NCBI GenBank assembly: GCA_001917175.1
Contig: MNTV01000009.1
Location: forward strand, 1 to 20,065
Source of the DNA: Azospirillum sp. 51_20
GTDB lineage: Bacteria; Pseudomonadota; Alphaproteobacteria; RF32; CAG-239
Length of the DNA stretch: 20,065 bases
Direction: 5' to 3'
Shown: piece by piece, positions 1 through 6,997 of the stretch
Layout: each line of letters opens with the position of its first letter
Numbering within the stretch: position 1 is the first letter of the stretch
The notes under the pieces: generated by a model
Databases searched by the model: none
The model's input: only the letters and a program-made list of their open reading frames with translations
Told to the model about the DNA's origin: nothing
Made by a program: the position numbers and the translations under genes

Positions 1-99
1 GCTTGGCGGGCGCTACGGTTTCACCGATCAGCTCTCGGCTTACGGTTGGGCGAACTACACGTTCGGTTCGGACTATGACGCGACGACCGTCGGTCTGGG
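1..99. repeat. Left arm of exact 99-bp terminal inverted repeat
   Basis: Bases 1-99 are identical to the reverse complement of 19967-20065. Identity stops at base 100 (C here, T in the other copy). Scattered synonymous differences follow to the stop codons. The arm lies wholly within the porin C-terminal coding sequence. Confidence 0.93.
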
Positions 100-118
100 C
101 CTAAACTACGCGTTCTGA
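2..118 (+). CDS. Porin-like outer-membrane beta-barrel protein, C-terminal fragment (copy 1)
   Basis: Only the last 38 codons are present; the gene is cut by the window edge. The peptide alternates polar and aromatic or hydrophobic residues in two amphipathic strands (QLSAYGWANYTFG and TTVGLGLNYAF) and ends in Phe before TGA. That is the usual C-terminal signature recognised by the BAM machinery for outer-membrane beta-barrels. It resembles the end of general Gram-negative porins, but too little is left to name a family. The same 38 residues are encoded at 19948-20064 on the minus strand with only synonymous changes and a different stop codon. A strong terminator follows at 195-221. The barrel identity is well supported; the substrate is unknown. 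Confidence 0.75.
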   Translation, partial: LGGRYGFTDQLSAYGWANYTFGSDYDATTVGLGLNYAF

Positions 119-187
119 TCGCAAAGGTTCGCCGTCTGCGGCGGCTTAGCCGGCGCTTTCTGGAAAAATGAAAGCGTCATCTCCTAA

Positions 188-221
188 GAAAAAACTCCCG
201 GACAACTCCGGGAGTTTTTTT
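188..221 (+). terminator. Rho-independent terminator after porin copy 1
   Basis: The stem CTCCCGGA / TCCGGGAG (195-202 and 207-214) has a 4-nt loop and a T7 run. An A-run on the 5' side extends the stem and could make it bidirectional. It sits about 75 bp after the porin stop. The same hairpin with the same preceding block (AATGAAAGCGTCATCTCC) follows the other porin copy. Confidence 0.88.
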
Positions 222-532
222 GTTGCATGACTGACGGAAAAAACGCGGGAAAAAACAGAAAAACCCCGCGGGGAAGGATGGAGAAACCCCGAGGAGAAAA
301 GGACGGAACACCAACGCAAGGGAAAACGGGGAATCCTCACAAAGGAAAAAACGCTCCCACGCAAAGGAAAACGGAAAAAACATAAGGGGGAATTCCGCAA
401 AGGGAAGTCTCGTTGCCGGAAAGTCCCATAGCGTTTTGTTGCGGGAAAATTCCGTGAGGCGGCAAGAAAAAATAAAAAAAACTTCCCGAAAAATTCCGGG
501 AAAATTTTTATATTCGGACAACCGATCCCGGA
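222..532. other. Non-coding stretch with purine-skewed plus strand
   Basis: I see no credible gene. From about 232 to 410 the plus strand is strongly purine-biased, with many GGAAAA/GGGAAAA-type runs and a CCCCGCGGGG palindrome at about 265-274. Reading frames here have Phe/Ser/Arg-rich compositions typical of non-coding sequence. The right end holds the terminator of the minus-strand operon (483-502). Confidence 0.6.
470..502 (-). terminator. Rho-independent terminator ending the rfb operon
   Basis: On the minus strand the stem TTCCCG / CGGGAA (497-502 and 483-488) is followed by a T-rich tract. It lies about 30 bp after the stop of the AAC(6')-like gene, the last gene of the minus-strand operon. 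Confidence 0.75.
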
Positions 533-979
533 TCAAATTCGTTTAATCAGGCAAATGATCCGGTTGGCTTCCCGAAAACCGTTTTGCAGGTGAAACGACA
601 AACTTTCCGAATTGTGAATTTCACAATCGGAAGCAAATTCGGCGCATCCTTTTTCCTTGGCCCATTCCTGACATTTTTGCAGCAAACGGCCGGCAACGCC
701 CTGCCCGCGAAAAGCCGGTTCCACCCATATGCCTTCCAGATAGCCGACGGGAGAACTCTCCGCGCCTTCCACATAATCCCGCCGCAGCTGACATTGGGCA
801 AAACCGACGGCCCGTTTGTCGTCGAAAGCCAAAAACACGGCTCCGTTTTCGGTTGCCGACAGCAACCGTTCATACAATATCCGCAAATCTTCCTCATTGT
901 CATGCGGCCACAGCCGGTGCGCCAAAGCCGCGACCAAACCGCCGTCGCCGGCTTTGGCTTCGACAATCATCGTCATCAT
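533..979 (-). CDS. AAC(6')-type GNAT acetyltransferase (aminoglycoside 6'-N-acetyltransferase family)
   Basis: A 148-residue GNAT protein that transfers acetyl from acetyl-CoA to an amine. Visible family features are an N-terminal LWP, the block RRDYVEGAESSPVGYLEGIWV, the acetyl-CoA loop RGQGVAGRLL, the block EFASDCEIHNSES, and the ending FREANRIICLIKRI. This pattern matches chromosomal AAC(6')-I enzymes far better than generic GNATs. The first ATG (979) overlaps the stop of the tautomerase gene as ATGA, so translation is probably coupled. An in-frame ATG at 970 gives an N-terminus (MIVEAK) closer to the family. It is the last gene of the operon. Whether it confers resistance or has a housekeeping substrate cannot be told from sequence. 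Confidence 0.85.
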   Translation of the reverse strand: MMTMIVEAKAGDGGLVAALAHRLWPHDNEEDLRILYERLLSATENGAVFLAFDDKRAVGFAQCQLRRDYVEGAESSPVGYLEGIWVEPAFRGQGVAGRLLQKCQEWAKEKGCAEFASDCEIHNSESLSFHLQNGFREANRIICLIKRI

Positions 980-1323
980 CCGAGAAAACGTCCGGCAATC
1001 GCCACTTCCGAAGCCGGCAGGGAAGTCGTAACAATGTTGATATTATACAGTTCGACTTTTTCAAACCTTTCATAGAAAAATTCGGTCAACAGTTTGATCA
1101 GGCCTTCCTTGTCGTTAAAACCGATCGAATCCATGTAGGCCAGCACGCCTTTGTTTTCCGCGCTGCCGCCGAAGGCCATCGTCTTTTCCTGCGCCAGACT
1201 GACGACCACGTAACCGATCGGCTTGCCGAGTTTGGCAGCAATCAGTTCGGACGCACGCCCGACAAACTGCGCGGCGTTTTTGTCCTTCAGTTCGGCATTG
1301 GAATAAACTTTCAGAAACGGCAT
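976..1323 (-). CDS. MIF-like / phenylpyruvate tautomerase family protein
   Basis: A 115-residue protein of the macrophage migration inhibitory factor branch of the tautomerase superfamily. Pro2 (MPFLKVYSN), the catalytic base exposed after Met removal, is present. So are the GKP segment carrying the active-site Lys (KLGKPIGYVVV) and the MAFGGS block. Members usually form trimers and tautomerise enol/keto aromatic pyruvates. The start at 1323 is fixed by an AAGGAG seven bases upstream that overlaps the stop of the preceding gene; a longer TTG-started reading is unlikely. Its 3' end overlaps the AAC(6')-like gene by 4 bp. Its substrate, and any effect on a host, are unknown. Confidence 0.85.
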   Translation of the reverse strand: MPFLKVYSNAELKDKNAAQFVGRASELIAAKLGKPIGYVVVSLAQEKTMAFGGSAENKGVLAYMDSIGFNDKEGLIKLLTEFFYERFEKVELYNINIVTTSLPASEVAIAGRFLG

Positions 1324-1333
1324 AACATTCTCC

Positions 1334-2128
1334 TTATAATTCTTGTAATTGATGCAGATAGTCAAAATCCTTTATCCAGGCGGAAGCGTCTTTCGGCATT
1401 CCCATTCCGGTTTCCATCGTAATCATGGCGTCTGCCGCCACATATTTTTGCAAAAACGCCTTCAACGGAAAACTGCCTTCGCCGTAATGCATATGACGGT
1501 CCTCGGTTCCGTTGATATCGCCGTCGCACAGATGATAAACCGTCGGGTTCAATTTATAAAACCCCGACAATTGTTTTTCAATATCCAGACCGAGAGAATT
1601 TGCGGCGCAGACGGCGTGGGAAAAATCAAAGCAGAAACCGCAGCCGGCATAATCCGTCACATATTTTATCTGTTCCGGCGTGGTTCCGTGCATAACGCCT
1701 TCGACGTCTTCGGCTTCATAAGGCAGGTTTTCGATCACAATCCGCGGATCGCCGAACAAACGAAACTGCCGCGCCGTTTCTTCCAGATTGACCCGCTCCC
1801 CGCCGCCGCCGGCATGAACGACGATAACTTTCGCGTCAAACAAATCGGCGGCCCGCCGCACGGCATCGAGGATCTTTGCGTTACTTTCAAAACGTTCCGG
1901 ATAACCGGTATCAAAGTTCATGGTATTGTGCGGCGCATGAATGGTCACTTCCAGCCCGGCGAATTTATCGCGGAAAACGTCCCAGTCTTCCGCCGGCGTT
2001 GTCGGCACCACCATCAGTTCAATAAACATTTCCCTGTTGTTGGCACGGACAAACGCCGCCGCCTCGTCGATAAACGCCGGATTGTTTTGCAGATTGGTGG
2101 AAAACAGCTTAAAGCCGTATTTGCGCAT
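1334..2128 (-). CDS. Sugar phosphate isomerase/epimerase-like TIM-barrel protein
   Basis: A 264-residue protein of the xylose-isomerase-like / AP endonuclease 2 TIM-barrel fold. The barrel-strand ends carry the expected metal or substrate residues: TIHAPH, VVHAGGG, IENLP (Glu), CFDFSHA (Asp, His), HLCDGD (His), HYGEGSFPL and TMETG (Glu). Such proteins isomerise or epimerise sugars or cleave related bonds with a divalent metal; the substrate cannot be read from sequence. It starts 12 bp after the rfbB stop, and its RBS (AAGGAAAAGG) overlaps that stop, so it is in the same transcript. A role in a modified sugar of the surface polysaccharide is possible but is inference. Confidence 0.8.
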   Translation of the reverse strand: MRKYGFKLFSTNLQNNPAFIDEAAAFVRANNREMFIELMVVPTTPAEDWDVFRDKFAGLEVTIHAPHNTMNFDTGYPERFESNAKILDAVRRAADLFDAKVIVVHAGGGGERVNLEETARQFRLFGDPRIVIENLPYEAEDVEGVMHGTTPEQIKYVTDYAGCGFCFDFSHAVCAANSLGLDIEKQLSGFYKLNPTVYHLCDGDINGTEDRHMHYGEGSFPLKAFLQKYVAADAMITMETGMGMPKDASAWIKDFDYLHQLQEL

Positions 2129-2140
2129 TTTACCTTTTCC

Positions 2141-3157
2141 TTATAAATTCAGATTATCAAGATACCAGTCAACGGTTTTGACAATGCCGCCGGCAAAGTT
2201 CTCGTCGGCTTTCCACCCCAGTTCGGAAGAAAGTTTGTCGGCATTGATGGCATAGCGGCGGTCATGTCCCGGACGGTCTTTGACAAACACCACCTGTTCC
2301 TTATAAGACTTTCCGTCTGCCCGCGGCCGGCGCTCGTTCAAAATCGAACAGATGGCATCGACGATTTCCAGATTGTTCTTTTCGTTGTGGCCGCCGACGT
2401 TATAGGTTTCTCCGCTTCTGCCGCGATGGAAAATCAAATCGATTGCTTTGCAGTGATCCAGCACGTAAAGCCAGTCGCGCACGTTTTTGCCGTCGCCGTA
2501 AATCGGGATTTCCTTCCCCGCCAGCGCATTGGAAACAATCTTCGGGATCAGCTTTTCCGGGTGCTGCTTTGGACCGTAATTGTTGGAACAGTTGGAAACG
2601 GTCACGTTCAAGCCGAAAGTGCGGTGATAGGCGCGCGCCAGCATATCCGACCCGGCCTTGGAGGCGGAATACGGCGAACTCGGATCATAGGGCGTGGTTT
2701 CGCTGAAAAAGCCGGTTTCGCCCAGAGCGCCGTAAACTTCGTCGGTCGAAATATGATGGAAGCGGCAGTCCCCGTATCCGGGTTTTGTTTTGTGCGGTCC
2801 CTCCATCCAATGGTTACGGGCGGCATCAAGCAAAGTAAAAGTGCCTACCAGGTTGGTTTCGATAAAAGCCCGCGGCCCGCTGATCGAATTGTCGACATGG
2901 CTTTCGGCGGCAAAATGTACGACCCCGCGGATGTCATGTTCCTTAAACAGACGCGCTGCCAGTTCCGCATCGCAGATATCGCCCCTGACGAACCTGTAAT
3001 TCGGCGCCCCTTCGCATTCCTTGAGGTTGGCAAGGTTGCCGGCATAAGTCAGCTTGTCAAGGTTAATAATCATATAATCGGGATATTTTTCCACCCAGTA
3101 AGGCACGAAATTCGAGCCGATAAAACCGGCGCCGCCGGTAACGAGAACGGTTTTCAT
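2141..3157 (-). CDS. rfbB: dTDP-glucose 4,6-dehydratase
   Basis: A 338-residue NAD-dependent extended SDR enzyme that converts dTDP-glucose to dTDP-4-keto-6-deoxyglucose in the dTDP-L-rhamnose pathway. The Rossmann motif TGGAGFIGSNF is at the N-terminus, followed by HFAAESHVDNSI, the STDEVYG block with the catalytic Asp-Glu pair, YSASK (YxxxK), NNYGPKQHPEKLIP, NVRDWLYVLDH and DRPGHDRRYAI. Length is normal for RfbB. Its ATG overlaps the rfbD stop as ATGA. The downstream isomerase-like gene follows after 12 bp. Identification is near certain. Confidence 0.97.
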   Translation of the reverse strand: MKTVLVTGGAGFIGSNFVPYWVEKYPDYMIINLDKLTYAGNLANLKECEGAPNYRFVRGDICDAELAARLFKEHDIRGVVHFAAESHVDNSISGPRAFIETNLVGTFTLLDAARNHWMEGPHKTKPGYGDCRFHHISTDEVYGALGETGFFSETTPYDPSSPYSASKAGSDMLARAYHRTFGLNVTVSNCSNNYGPKQHPEKLIPKIVSNALAGKEIPIYGDGKNVRDWLYVLDHCKAIDLIFHRGRSGETYNVGGHNEKNNLEIVDAICSILNERRPRADGKSYKEQVVFVKDRPGHDRRYAINADKLSSELGWKADENFAGGIVKTVDWYLDNLNL

Positions 3158-3993
3158 AAGTTGTTTTCCTCCAAATTGTCAATACATTCCCTCAAAGCGT
3201 CGCGCCAGTGGCGGATGCGGATGCCGAAATCTTTTTTGATCTTCGCCTTGTTTAAGACCGAATACGGCGGTCTGGCTGCTTTCGACGGATATTCCCAGCT
3301 CTCGATCGGCCGGATGTCGCAGGAAAGGCCGGACATTTCAATAATTGCCCTGGCAAAATCATACCACGAGCAGACTCCTTCGTTGGAAAAATGATAAATG
3401 CTTTTCATTCCCGGCCTGATCTGCGGCAGAATATGCACGATCGCCGCCGCCAGGTCGCCGGCATAGGTCGGGGTGCCGACCTGGTCGAAAATCACCTTCA
3501 GCATGCCGCGTTCCTTGCCCAGACGTCGCATGGTCTTGACAAAGTTGCTGCCGTATTCGGAATAAAGCCAGGAAGTGCGGATGATAACGGCCGTATCCGC
3601 CCGCGACATCACGATTTTTTCCCCTTCAAACTTGGTACAGCCGTAAACCGACTTCGGCCGTGCGGGATCGGTTTCGATATAGGGAACATAGTTTTTGCCG
3701 TCAAACACGTAATCGGTCGAAATATGAATAAGCGGCACGCCGCTGACCGCCAGGTTGGCCGGCCCCTCAATGTTGATTCTGGCCGCCGTTTCGGCATCGT
3801 CTTCCGCTTTGTCCACCGCCGTATAGGCCGCGCAGTTGATCACCGCCTGATAACGTTCGGGATTGACCACCAGCCGCACCGCCTCCGGGTTGGTTATGTC
3901 AAGCAGGTTGCGGTCGGTATAATCGGCCTTGTCGCCGAGCAGCCTTTTCAGTTCGCTGCCGAGCTGGCCGTTGCTTCCGGTTACTAAATACAT
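3154..3993 (-). CDS. rfbD: dTDP-4-dehydrorhamnose reductase
   Basis: A 279-residue NAD(P)H-dependent SDR enzyme for the last step to dTDP-L-rhamnose. It has TGSNGQLGSEL at the N-terminus, INCAAYTAVDKAE, HISTDYVFDG, a YGCTKFEGE active-site YxxxK, RTSWLYSEYGSNFV and the C-terminal RPPYSVLNKAK. Each is diagnostic for RfbD. It overlaps rfbC upstream by 10 bp (3984-3993) and rfbB downstream by 4 bp, so the genes are tightly coupled. Confidence 0.97.
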   Translation of the reverse strand: MYLVTGSNGQLGSELKRLLGDKADYTDRNLLDITNPEAVRLVVNPERYQAVINCAAYTAVDKAEDDAETAARINIEGPANLAVSGVPLIHISTDYVFDGKNYVPYIETDPARPKSVYGCTKFEGEKIVMSRADTAVIIRTSWLYSEYGSNFVKTMRRLGKERGMLKVIFDQVGTPTYAGDLAAAIVHILPQIRPGMKSIYHFSNEGVCSWYDFARAIIEMSGLSCDIRPIESWEYPSKAARPPYSVLNKAKIKKDFGIRIRHWRDALRECIDNLEENNL

Positions 3994-4529
3994 GTAATCT
4001 CCTTTAACAGCGGATTGTGCCGGTCCTTTTCCGAAAGAACCGCCTTGTCGGTATCTATTTTCCAGTCAATGCCCAGAGCCGGGTCGTTGTAAAGCAGCCC
4101 GCCTTCGGCCTCTTTGCAGTATACGTTGTCGCATTTGTAGGCAAACACGGCAGAGGGGGTGAGCACCGAAAAGCCGTGACCGAACCCGCGCGGAATCATC
4201 AGTTGTTTTTTGTTTTCCGCCGACAGTTCGACCGCCACGTGCCGGCCGAAAGTCGAAGATCCGGGACGCAGATCGACCGCCACGTCCAACACCGTTCCTT
4301 CCAGAACCCGCACCAGTTTGGCCTGGGCAAATTCGCCCTTTTGAAAGTGAATGCCGCGGATGGTGCCGAAACAGGATTTCGACTGGTTGTCCTGAATAAA
4401 ATCGCAGTCAATTCCCTGCTCTTTCAGCTTCGCCTTGTTCCAGCTTTCGAAAAAATAGCCGCGGGCGTCTTCAAAAACCTGAGGTTCAATGATAAAAACC
4501 CCGTCGATTGCCGTTTTAGAAACCTTCAT
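3984..4529 (-). CDS. rfbC: dTDP-4-dehydrorhamnose 3,5-epimerase
   Basis: A 181-residue cupin epimerase. Visible blocks are FIIEPQVFEDARGYFFESW, IQDNQSKS, GTIRGIHFQ with the catalytic His, VRVLEGTVLDVAVDLRPGS, PRGFGHGFSVL and YNDPALGIDW. The ATG at 4529 matches the family N-terminus (MKVSKTAI) and has a GAGG about nine bases upstream; a GTG-started extension to 4547 is unlikely. The start lies inside the rfbA 3' end (14-bp overlap), so the two are probably coupled. Confidence 0.96.
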   Translation of the reverse strand: MKVSKTAIDGVFIIEPQVFEDARGYFFESWNKAKLKEQGIDCDFIQDNQSKSCFGTIRGIHFQKGEFAQAKLVRVLEGTVLDVAVDLRPGSSTFGRHVAVELSAENKKQLMIPRGFGHGFSVLTPSAVFAYKCDNVYCKEAEGGLLYNDPALGIDWKIDTDKAVLSEKDRHNPLLKEITCI

Positions 4530-5400
4530 GATAGTCCTCGTAAACACGTTTAAGATAAGCTTTGTAATCCACGCCGTCTTTCAGCCCGTCGATCAGCGCC
4601 AGAAGCTCTTCGGAAGAAATGAAACCGCGGCGGTAGGCAATTTCCTCGATACAGGCGATTTTCAAATCCTGCCGCTTCTCGATAATGCCGATAAAATTCG
4701 ACGCTTCCAAAAGCGACTGCGGCGTTCCCGCGTCCAGCCAGGCATTGCCGCGCTTCATCGGCAGCACGTTTAAGCGCCCCTCTTCCAGATAAAGCCGGTT
4801 CAAATCGGTAATTTCCAGCTCTCCGCGGGCAGAAGGCTTGAGGTTCCGCGCTTTTTCCACCACATCGGATTTGTAGAAGTAAAGACCGACCACCGCATAG
4901 TTTGACTTCGGCTGTTTGGGTTTTTCCTCAATCGATACCGCTTTGAAATTCTTGTCAAACTCGACCACGCCGAAACGCTGCGGATCCGACACGTGATAAC
5001 CGAACACGGTGCCGCCGGGATTGTTGGCAATTTCCCGTTCAAACAGACGCTGCTGCTCGCCCATATAAAAAATATTGTCGCCCAAAATCAGGCAGACGTC
5101 GTCACTGCCGATAAAATCCGCGCCGATGGTAAAGGCCTGGGCGATGCCCTTCGGCTCTTCCTGCACCTTGTAAGAAAGCTTCAGCCCCAGACGGGAACCG
5201 TCGCCGAAAAGTTTTTCTATGTTCGGCGTGTCCTGCGGGGTCGAAATAATCAGGATTTCGCGGATGCCGAACAGCATCAGGGTGGAAAGCGGATAATATA
5301 TCATCGGCTTGTCATAGACCGGCAGCAGCTGTTTGCTGATGACGTTGGTCAGAGGATACAGACGGGAACCGCTCCCGCCGGCCAGAATAATGCCTTTCAT
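4516..5400 (-). CDS. rfbA: Glucose-1-phosphate thymidylyltransferase
   Basis: A 294-residue nucleotidyltransferase that makes dTDP-glucose from dTTP and glucose-1-phosphate, the first step of the pathway. The signature GIILAGGSGSRLYPLT is at the N-terminus, followed by SKQLLPVYDKPMIYYPLS, LILGDNIFYM (metal-binding Asp), FGYHVSDPQRFGVVEFD, EKPKQPKSNYAVVGLYFY and NAWLDAGTPQSLLEAS. The ATG at 5400 has GAGGA eight bases upstream and begins exactly at the family N-terminus, so the TTG-started five-residue extension is rejected. It is the first gene of the operon, with a promoter just upstream. Confidence 0.97.
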   Translation of the reverse strand: MKGIILAGGSGSRLYPLTNVISKQLLPVYDKPMIYYPLSTLMLFGIREILIISTPQDTPNIEKLFGDGSRLGLKLSYKVQEEPKGIAQAFTIGADFIGSDDVCLILGDNIFYMGEQQRLFEREIANNPGGTVFGYHVSDPQRFGVVEFDKNFKAVSIEEKPKQPKSNYAVVGLYFYKSDVVEKARNLKPSARGELEITDLNRLYLEEGRLNVLPMKRGNAWLDAGTPQSLLEASNFIGIIEKRQDLKIACIEEIAYRRGFISSEELLALIDGLKDGVDYKAYLKRVYEDYHEGF

Positions 5401-5438
5401 TTTTAAATTCCTCAAAGTTAGTCCTGCTTATGCCTGCC

Positions 5439-5466
5439 ATATTACTCCCTGACATTGACAAATCAA
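5439..5466 (-). promoter_or_regulatory. Candidate sigma70-type promoter of the rfb operon
   Basis: On the minus strand, -35 TTGATT (5466-5461) and -10 TAATAT (5444-5439) are separated by 16 bp. They predict a short leader of about 30 bases before rfbA. Nothing else in the 5401-5593 gap fits as well on this strand. Confidence 0.55.
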
Positions 5467-5522
5467 GAAAATTGCCGTTTCTGTTCACAACTGTCTTAAC
5501 GGCCGGCACTTAGAGAAAGCGC

Positions 5523-5550
5523 TTGTATTTACGGGATCAGCGGTTATACT
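5523..5550 (+). promoter_or_regulatory. Candidate promoter of the glycosyltransferase gene
   Basis: -35 TTGTAT (5523-5528) and -10 TATACT (5545-5550) are separated by 16 bp, about 45 bases before the ATG. The GGAG at 5583-5586 serves as the RBS. This promoter and the rfb promoter face away from each other. Confidence 0.55.
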
Positions 5551-5593
5551 TGGCGCATCATACGGATAAACTTTTCACCCGACGGAGAAAAAA

Positions 5594-6470
5594 ATGAACG
5601 ACCTCATCAGCGTCATCGTCCCGGCCTACAATGCGGAAGCCTTCATCGAACGCTGCCTGAACAGCCTCCTCAGACAGACGTACGAAAACCTCGAAATCAT
5701 CTGTATCAACGACGCTTCGACCGACAACACGGCACAGACCGTCAAAAAAATCAACGACCCGAGGATTCGTCTGATCAACAACGAACAAAACCTCGGCATC
5801 AGCCTCACCCGCAACCGCGGCATGGAAATTGCCCGCGGCAAATATATCGGCTTTATCGATTCCGACGATTTCGTCGATCCCGATTTTTACGAAAAACTCC
5901 ACCGCGCGGCGGTTGCAAACGACGCCGAAGTCGTCACCGCCGCCACTTCCGTCGAATGGCCGGACAAAACCAAAATCTGGGCCGGCCGTCCCGGCGTCTG
6001 CACCGGCTTCGCCGACAAGCTGAAAGCGGTCAGGAACGGCAGCTGTTGGAACAAGCTCTATCAAACGGACTTTCTGCGCAAGCACAAACTGGAATTCCCG
6101 GCCGGGCTGATTGCCGAAGACAATTTTTTCATCATCCGCTGCCTGCATTGCTGCGCCAGACTCGCCGTCATCGACGACACCCGTTATCACTACATCATGA
6201 TGCCTTCTTCGTTAAACTGGTAATATTTGCCGGAAAAGGCCGGTTCAGTGGCCCGATGCCGCAAAATATTGTATTGTTCCGCCGTTAAAACGCGATTTTG
6301 AACACAAAAAGGCGGCGGTTGCCTTCATTATCAAAAACGTGGTTGCGGCGCAATATTTCGCCGACATCGGCTACTACCGGCAGTTCAAAGCCTTCGCCGG
6401 CTTTTCCGGAATGTTGTTTAAGGCCCGCTTCAAGGCCTTGCGCCGCAAATGGACGGGAAAAATCAAATAA
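5594..6470 (+). pseudogene. Family 2 glycosyltransferase, interrupted in this sequence
   Basis: The N-terminal part (5594-6200) is a clear GT-A family 2 glycosyltransferase. It shows ISVIVPAYNAEAFIERCLNSL, INDASTDNT, the DXD-like metal motif in IDSDDFVDPDFYE (residues 89-93) and an acidic EDNFF (175-179) as likely catalytic region. At 6201 the reading enters a 99-bp segment identical to the reverse complement of the msrB start and stops at 6223. Glycosyltransferase-like sequence resumes at 6300 in another frame (EHKKAAVAFIIKN) and ends at 6470. Simply deleting the 99 bp does not restore the frame, so some native sequence has been replaced. It probably adds a sugar to a surface glycan, judging from the divergent rhamnose operon. 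The interruption may be an assembly artefact. Confidence 0.8.
6201..6299. repeat. 99-bp inverted copy of the msrB 5' region
   Basis: This segment is the exact reverse complement of 6593-6691, base for base over 99 bp. The flanks diverge immediately on both sides. It sits inside the glycosyltransferase gene, where it has no coding sense. Confidence 0.93.
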
Positions 6471-6517
6471 GCGTCGGCCAAAGGCCGAAATAAAAAAACG
6501 ACGATTAAAATCAACGC

Positions 6518-6543
6518 CGCCGGTGGAAATTTTCCGCCGGCGC
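6518..6543 (+). terminator. Hairpin between glycosyltransferase and msrB
   Basis: CGCCGGTGGAAA pairs with TTTCCGCCGGCG with one G-T wobble. The following T-run is weak (CGCTTATTT), so termination after the glycosyltransferase is likely but not certain. A small CGGCC/GGCCG hairpin also occurs just upstream at about 6475-6487. Confidence 0.45.
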
Positions 6544-6592
6544 GCTTATTTAAACAGAACCTTCAATCATCAAACGGAGCTGTCAATGCAAA

Positions 6593-6691
6593 AAAATCGC
6601 GTTTTAACGGCGGAACAATACAATATTTTGCGGCATCGGGCCACTGAACCGGCCTTTTCCGGCAAATATTACCAGTTTAACGAAGAAGGCA
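6593..6691. repeat. msrB arm of the internal 99-bp inverted repeat
   Basis: Exact reverse complement of 6201-6299. It ends precisely at the junction between the two 41-bp tandem copies. Here the sequence is in its native coding context. Confidence 0.93.
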
Positions 6692-6732
6692 GGCCTTTTC
6701 CGGCAAATATTACCAGTTTAACGAAGAAGGCA
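6651..6732 (+). repeat. 41-bp tandem duplication inside msrB
   Basis: Bases 6651-6691 and 6692-6732 are identical 41-bp units (each from GGCCTTTTCC to GAAGAAGGCA). Because 41 is not a multiple of three, the second copy shifts the msrB frame. Confidence 0.95.
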
Positions 6733-6997
6733 CCTACGTCTGCGCCGGCTGCGGCAACCCTTTGTTTACTTCCGAACAGAAATTCGACTGCGGCTGCGGA
6801 TGGCCGAGCTTTGACGCCGCCATTCCCGGCAGTGTCAGGATGGTTCCCGACTACAGCTACGGCATGAGCCGCACCGAAGTCTGCTGCGCCAACTGCCATT
6901 CGCATCTCGGACACGTGTTTGACGACGGCCCCACCCTCACCGGCAGCCGTTTCTGCATCAACTCGCTGGCGCTCGAATTTCATCCCCGCCGCAAGAA

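Noticed and set aside
177..536. Minus-strand Phe/Ser-rich reading frames in the 222-532 gap
   Set aside because: They are products of the purine skew, have no RBS and run across both terminators.
6298..6867. Open reading frame of 189 codons spanning the glycosyltransferase end and the msrB start
   Set aside because: Only its central part from 6586 is the native msrB frame. The rest is an out-of-frame reading of the glycosyltransferase tail and of shifted msrB.
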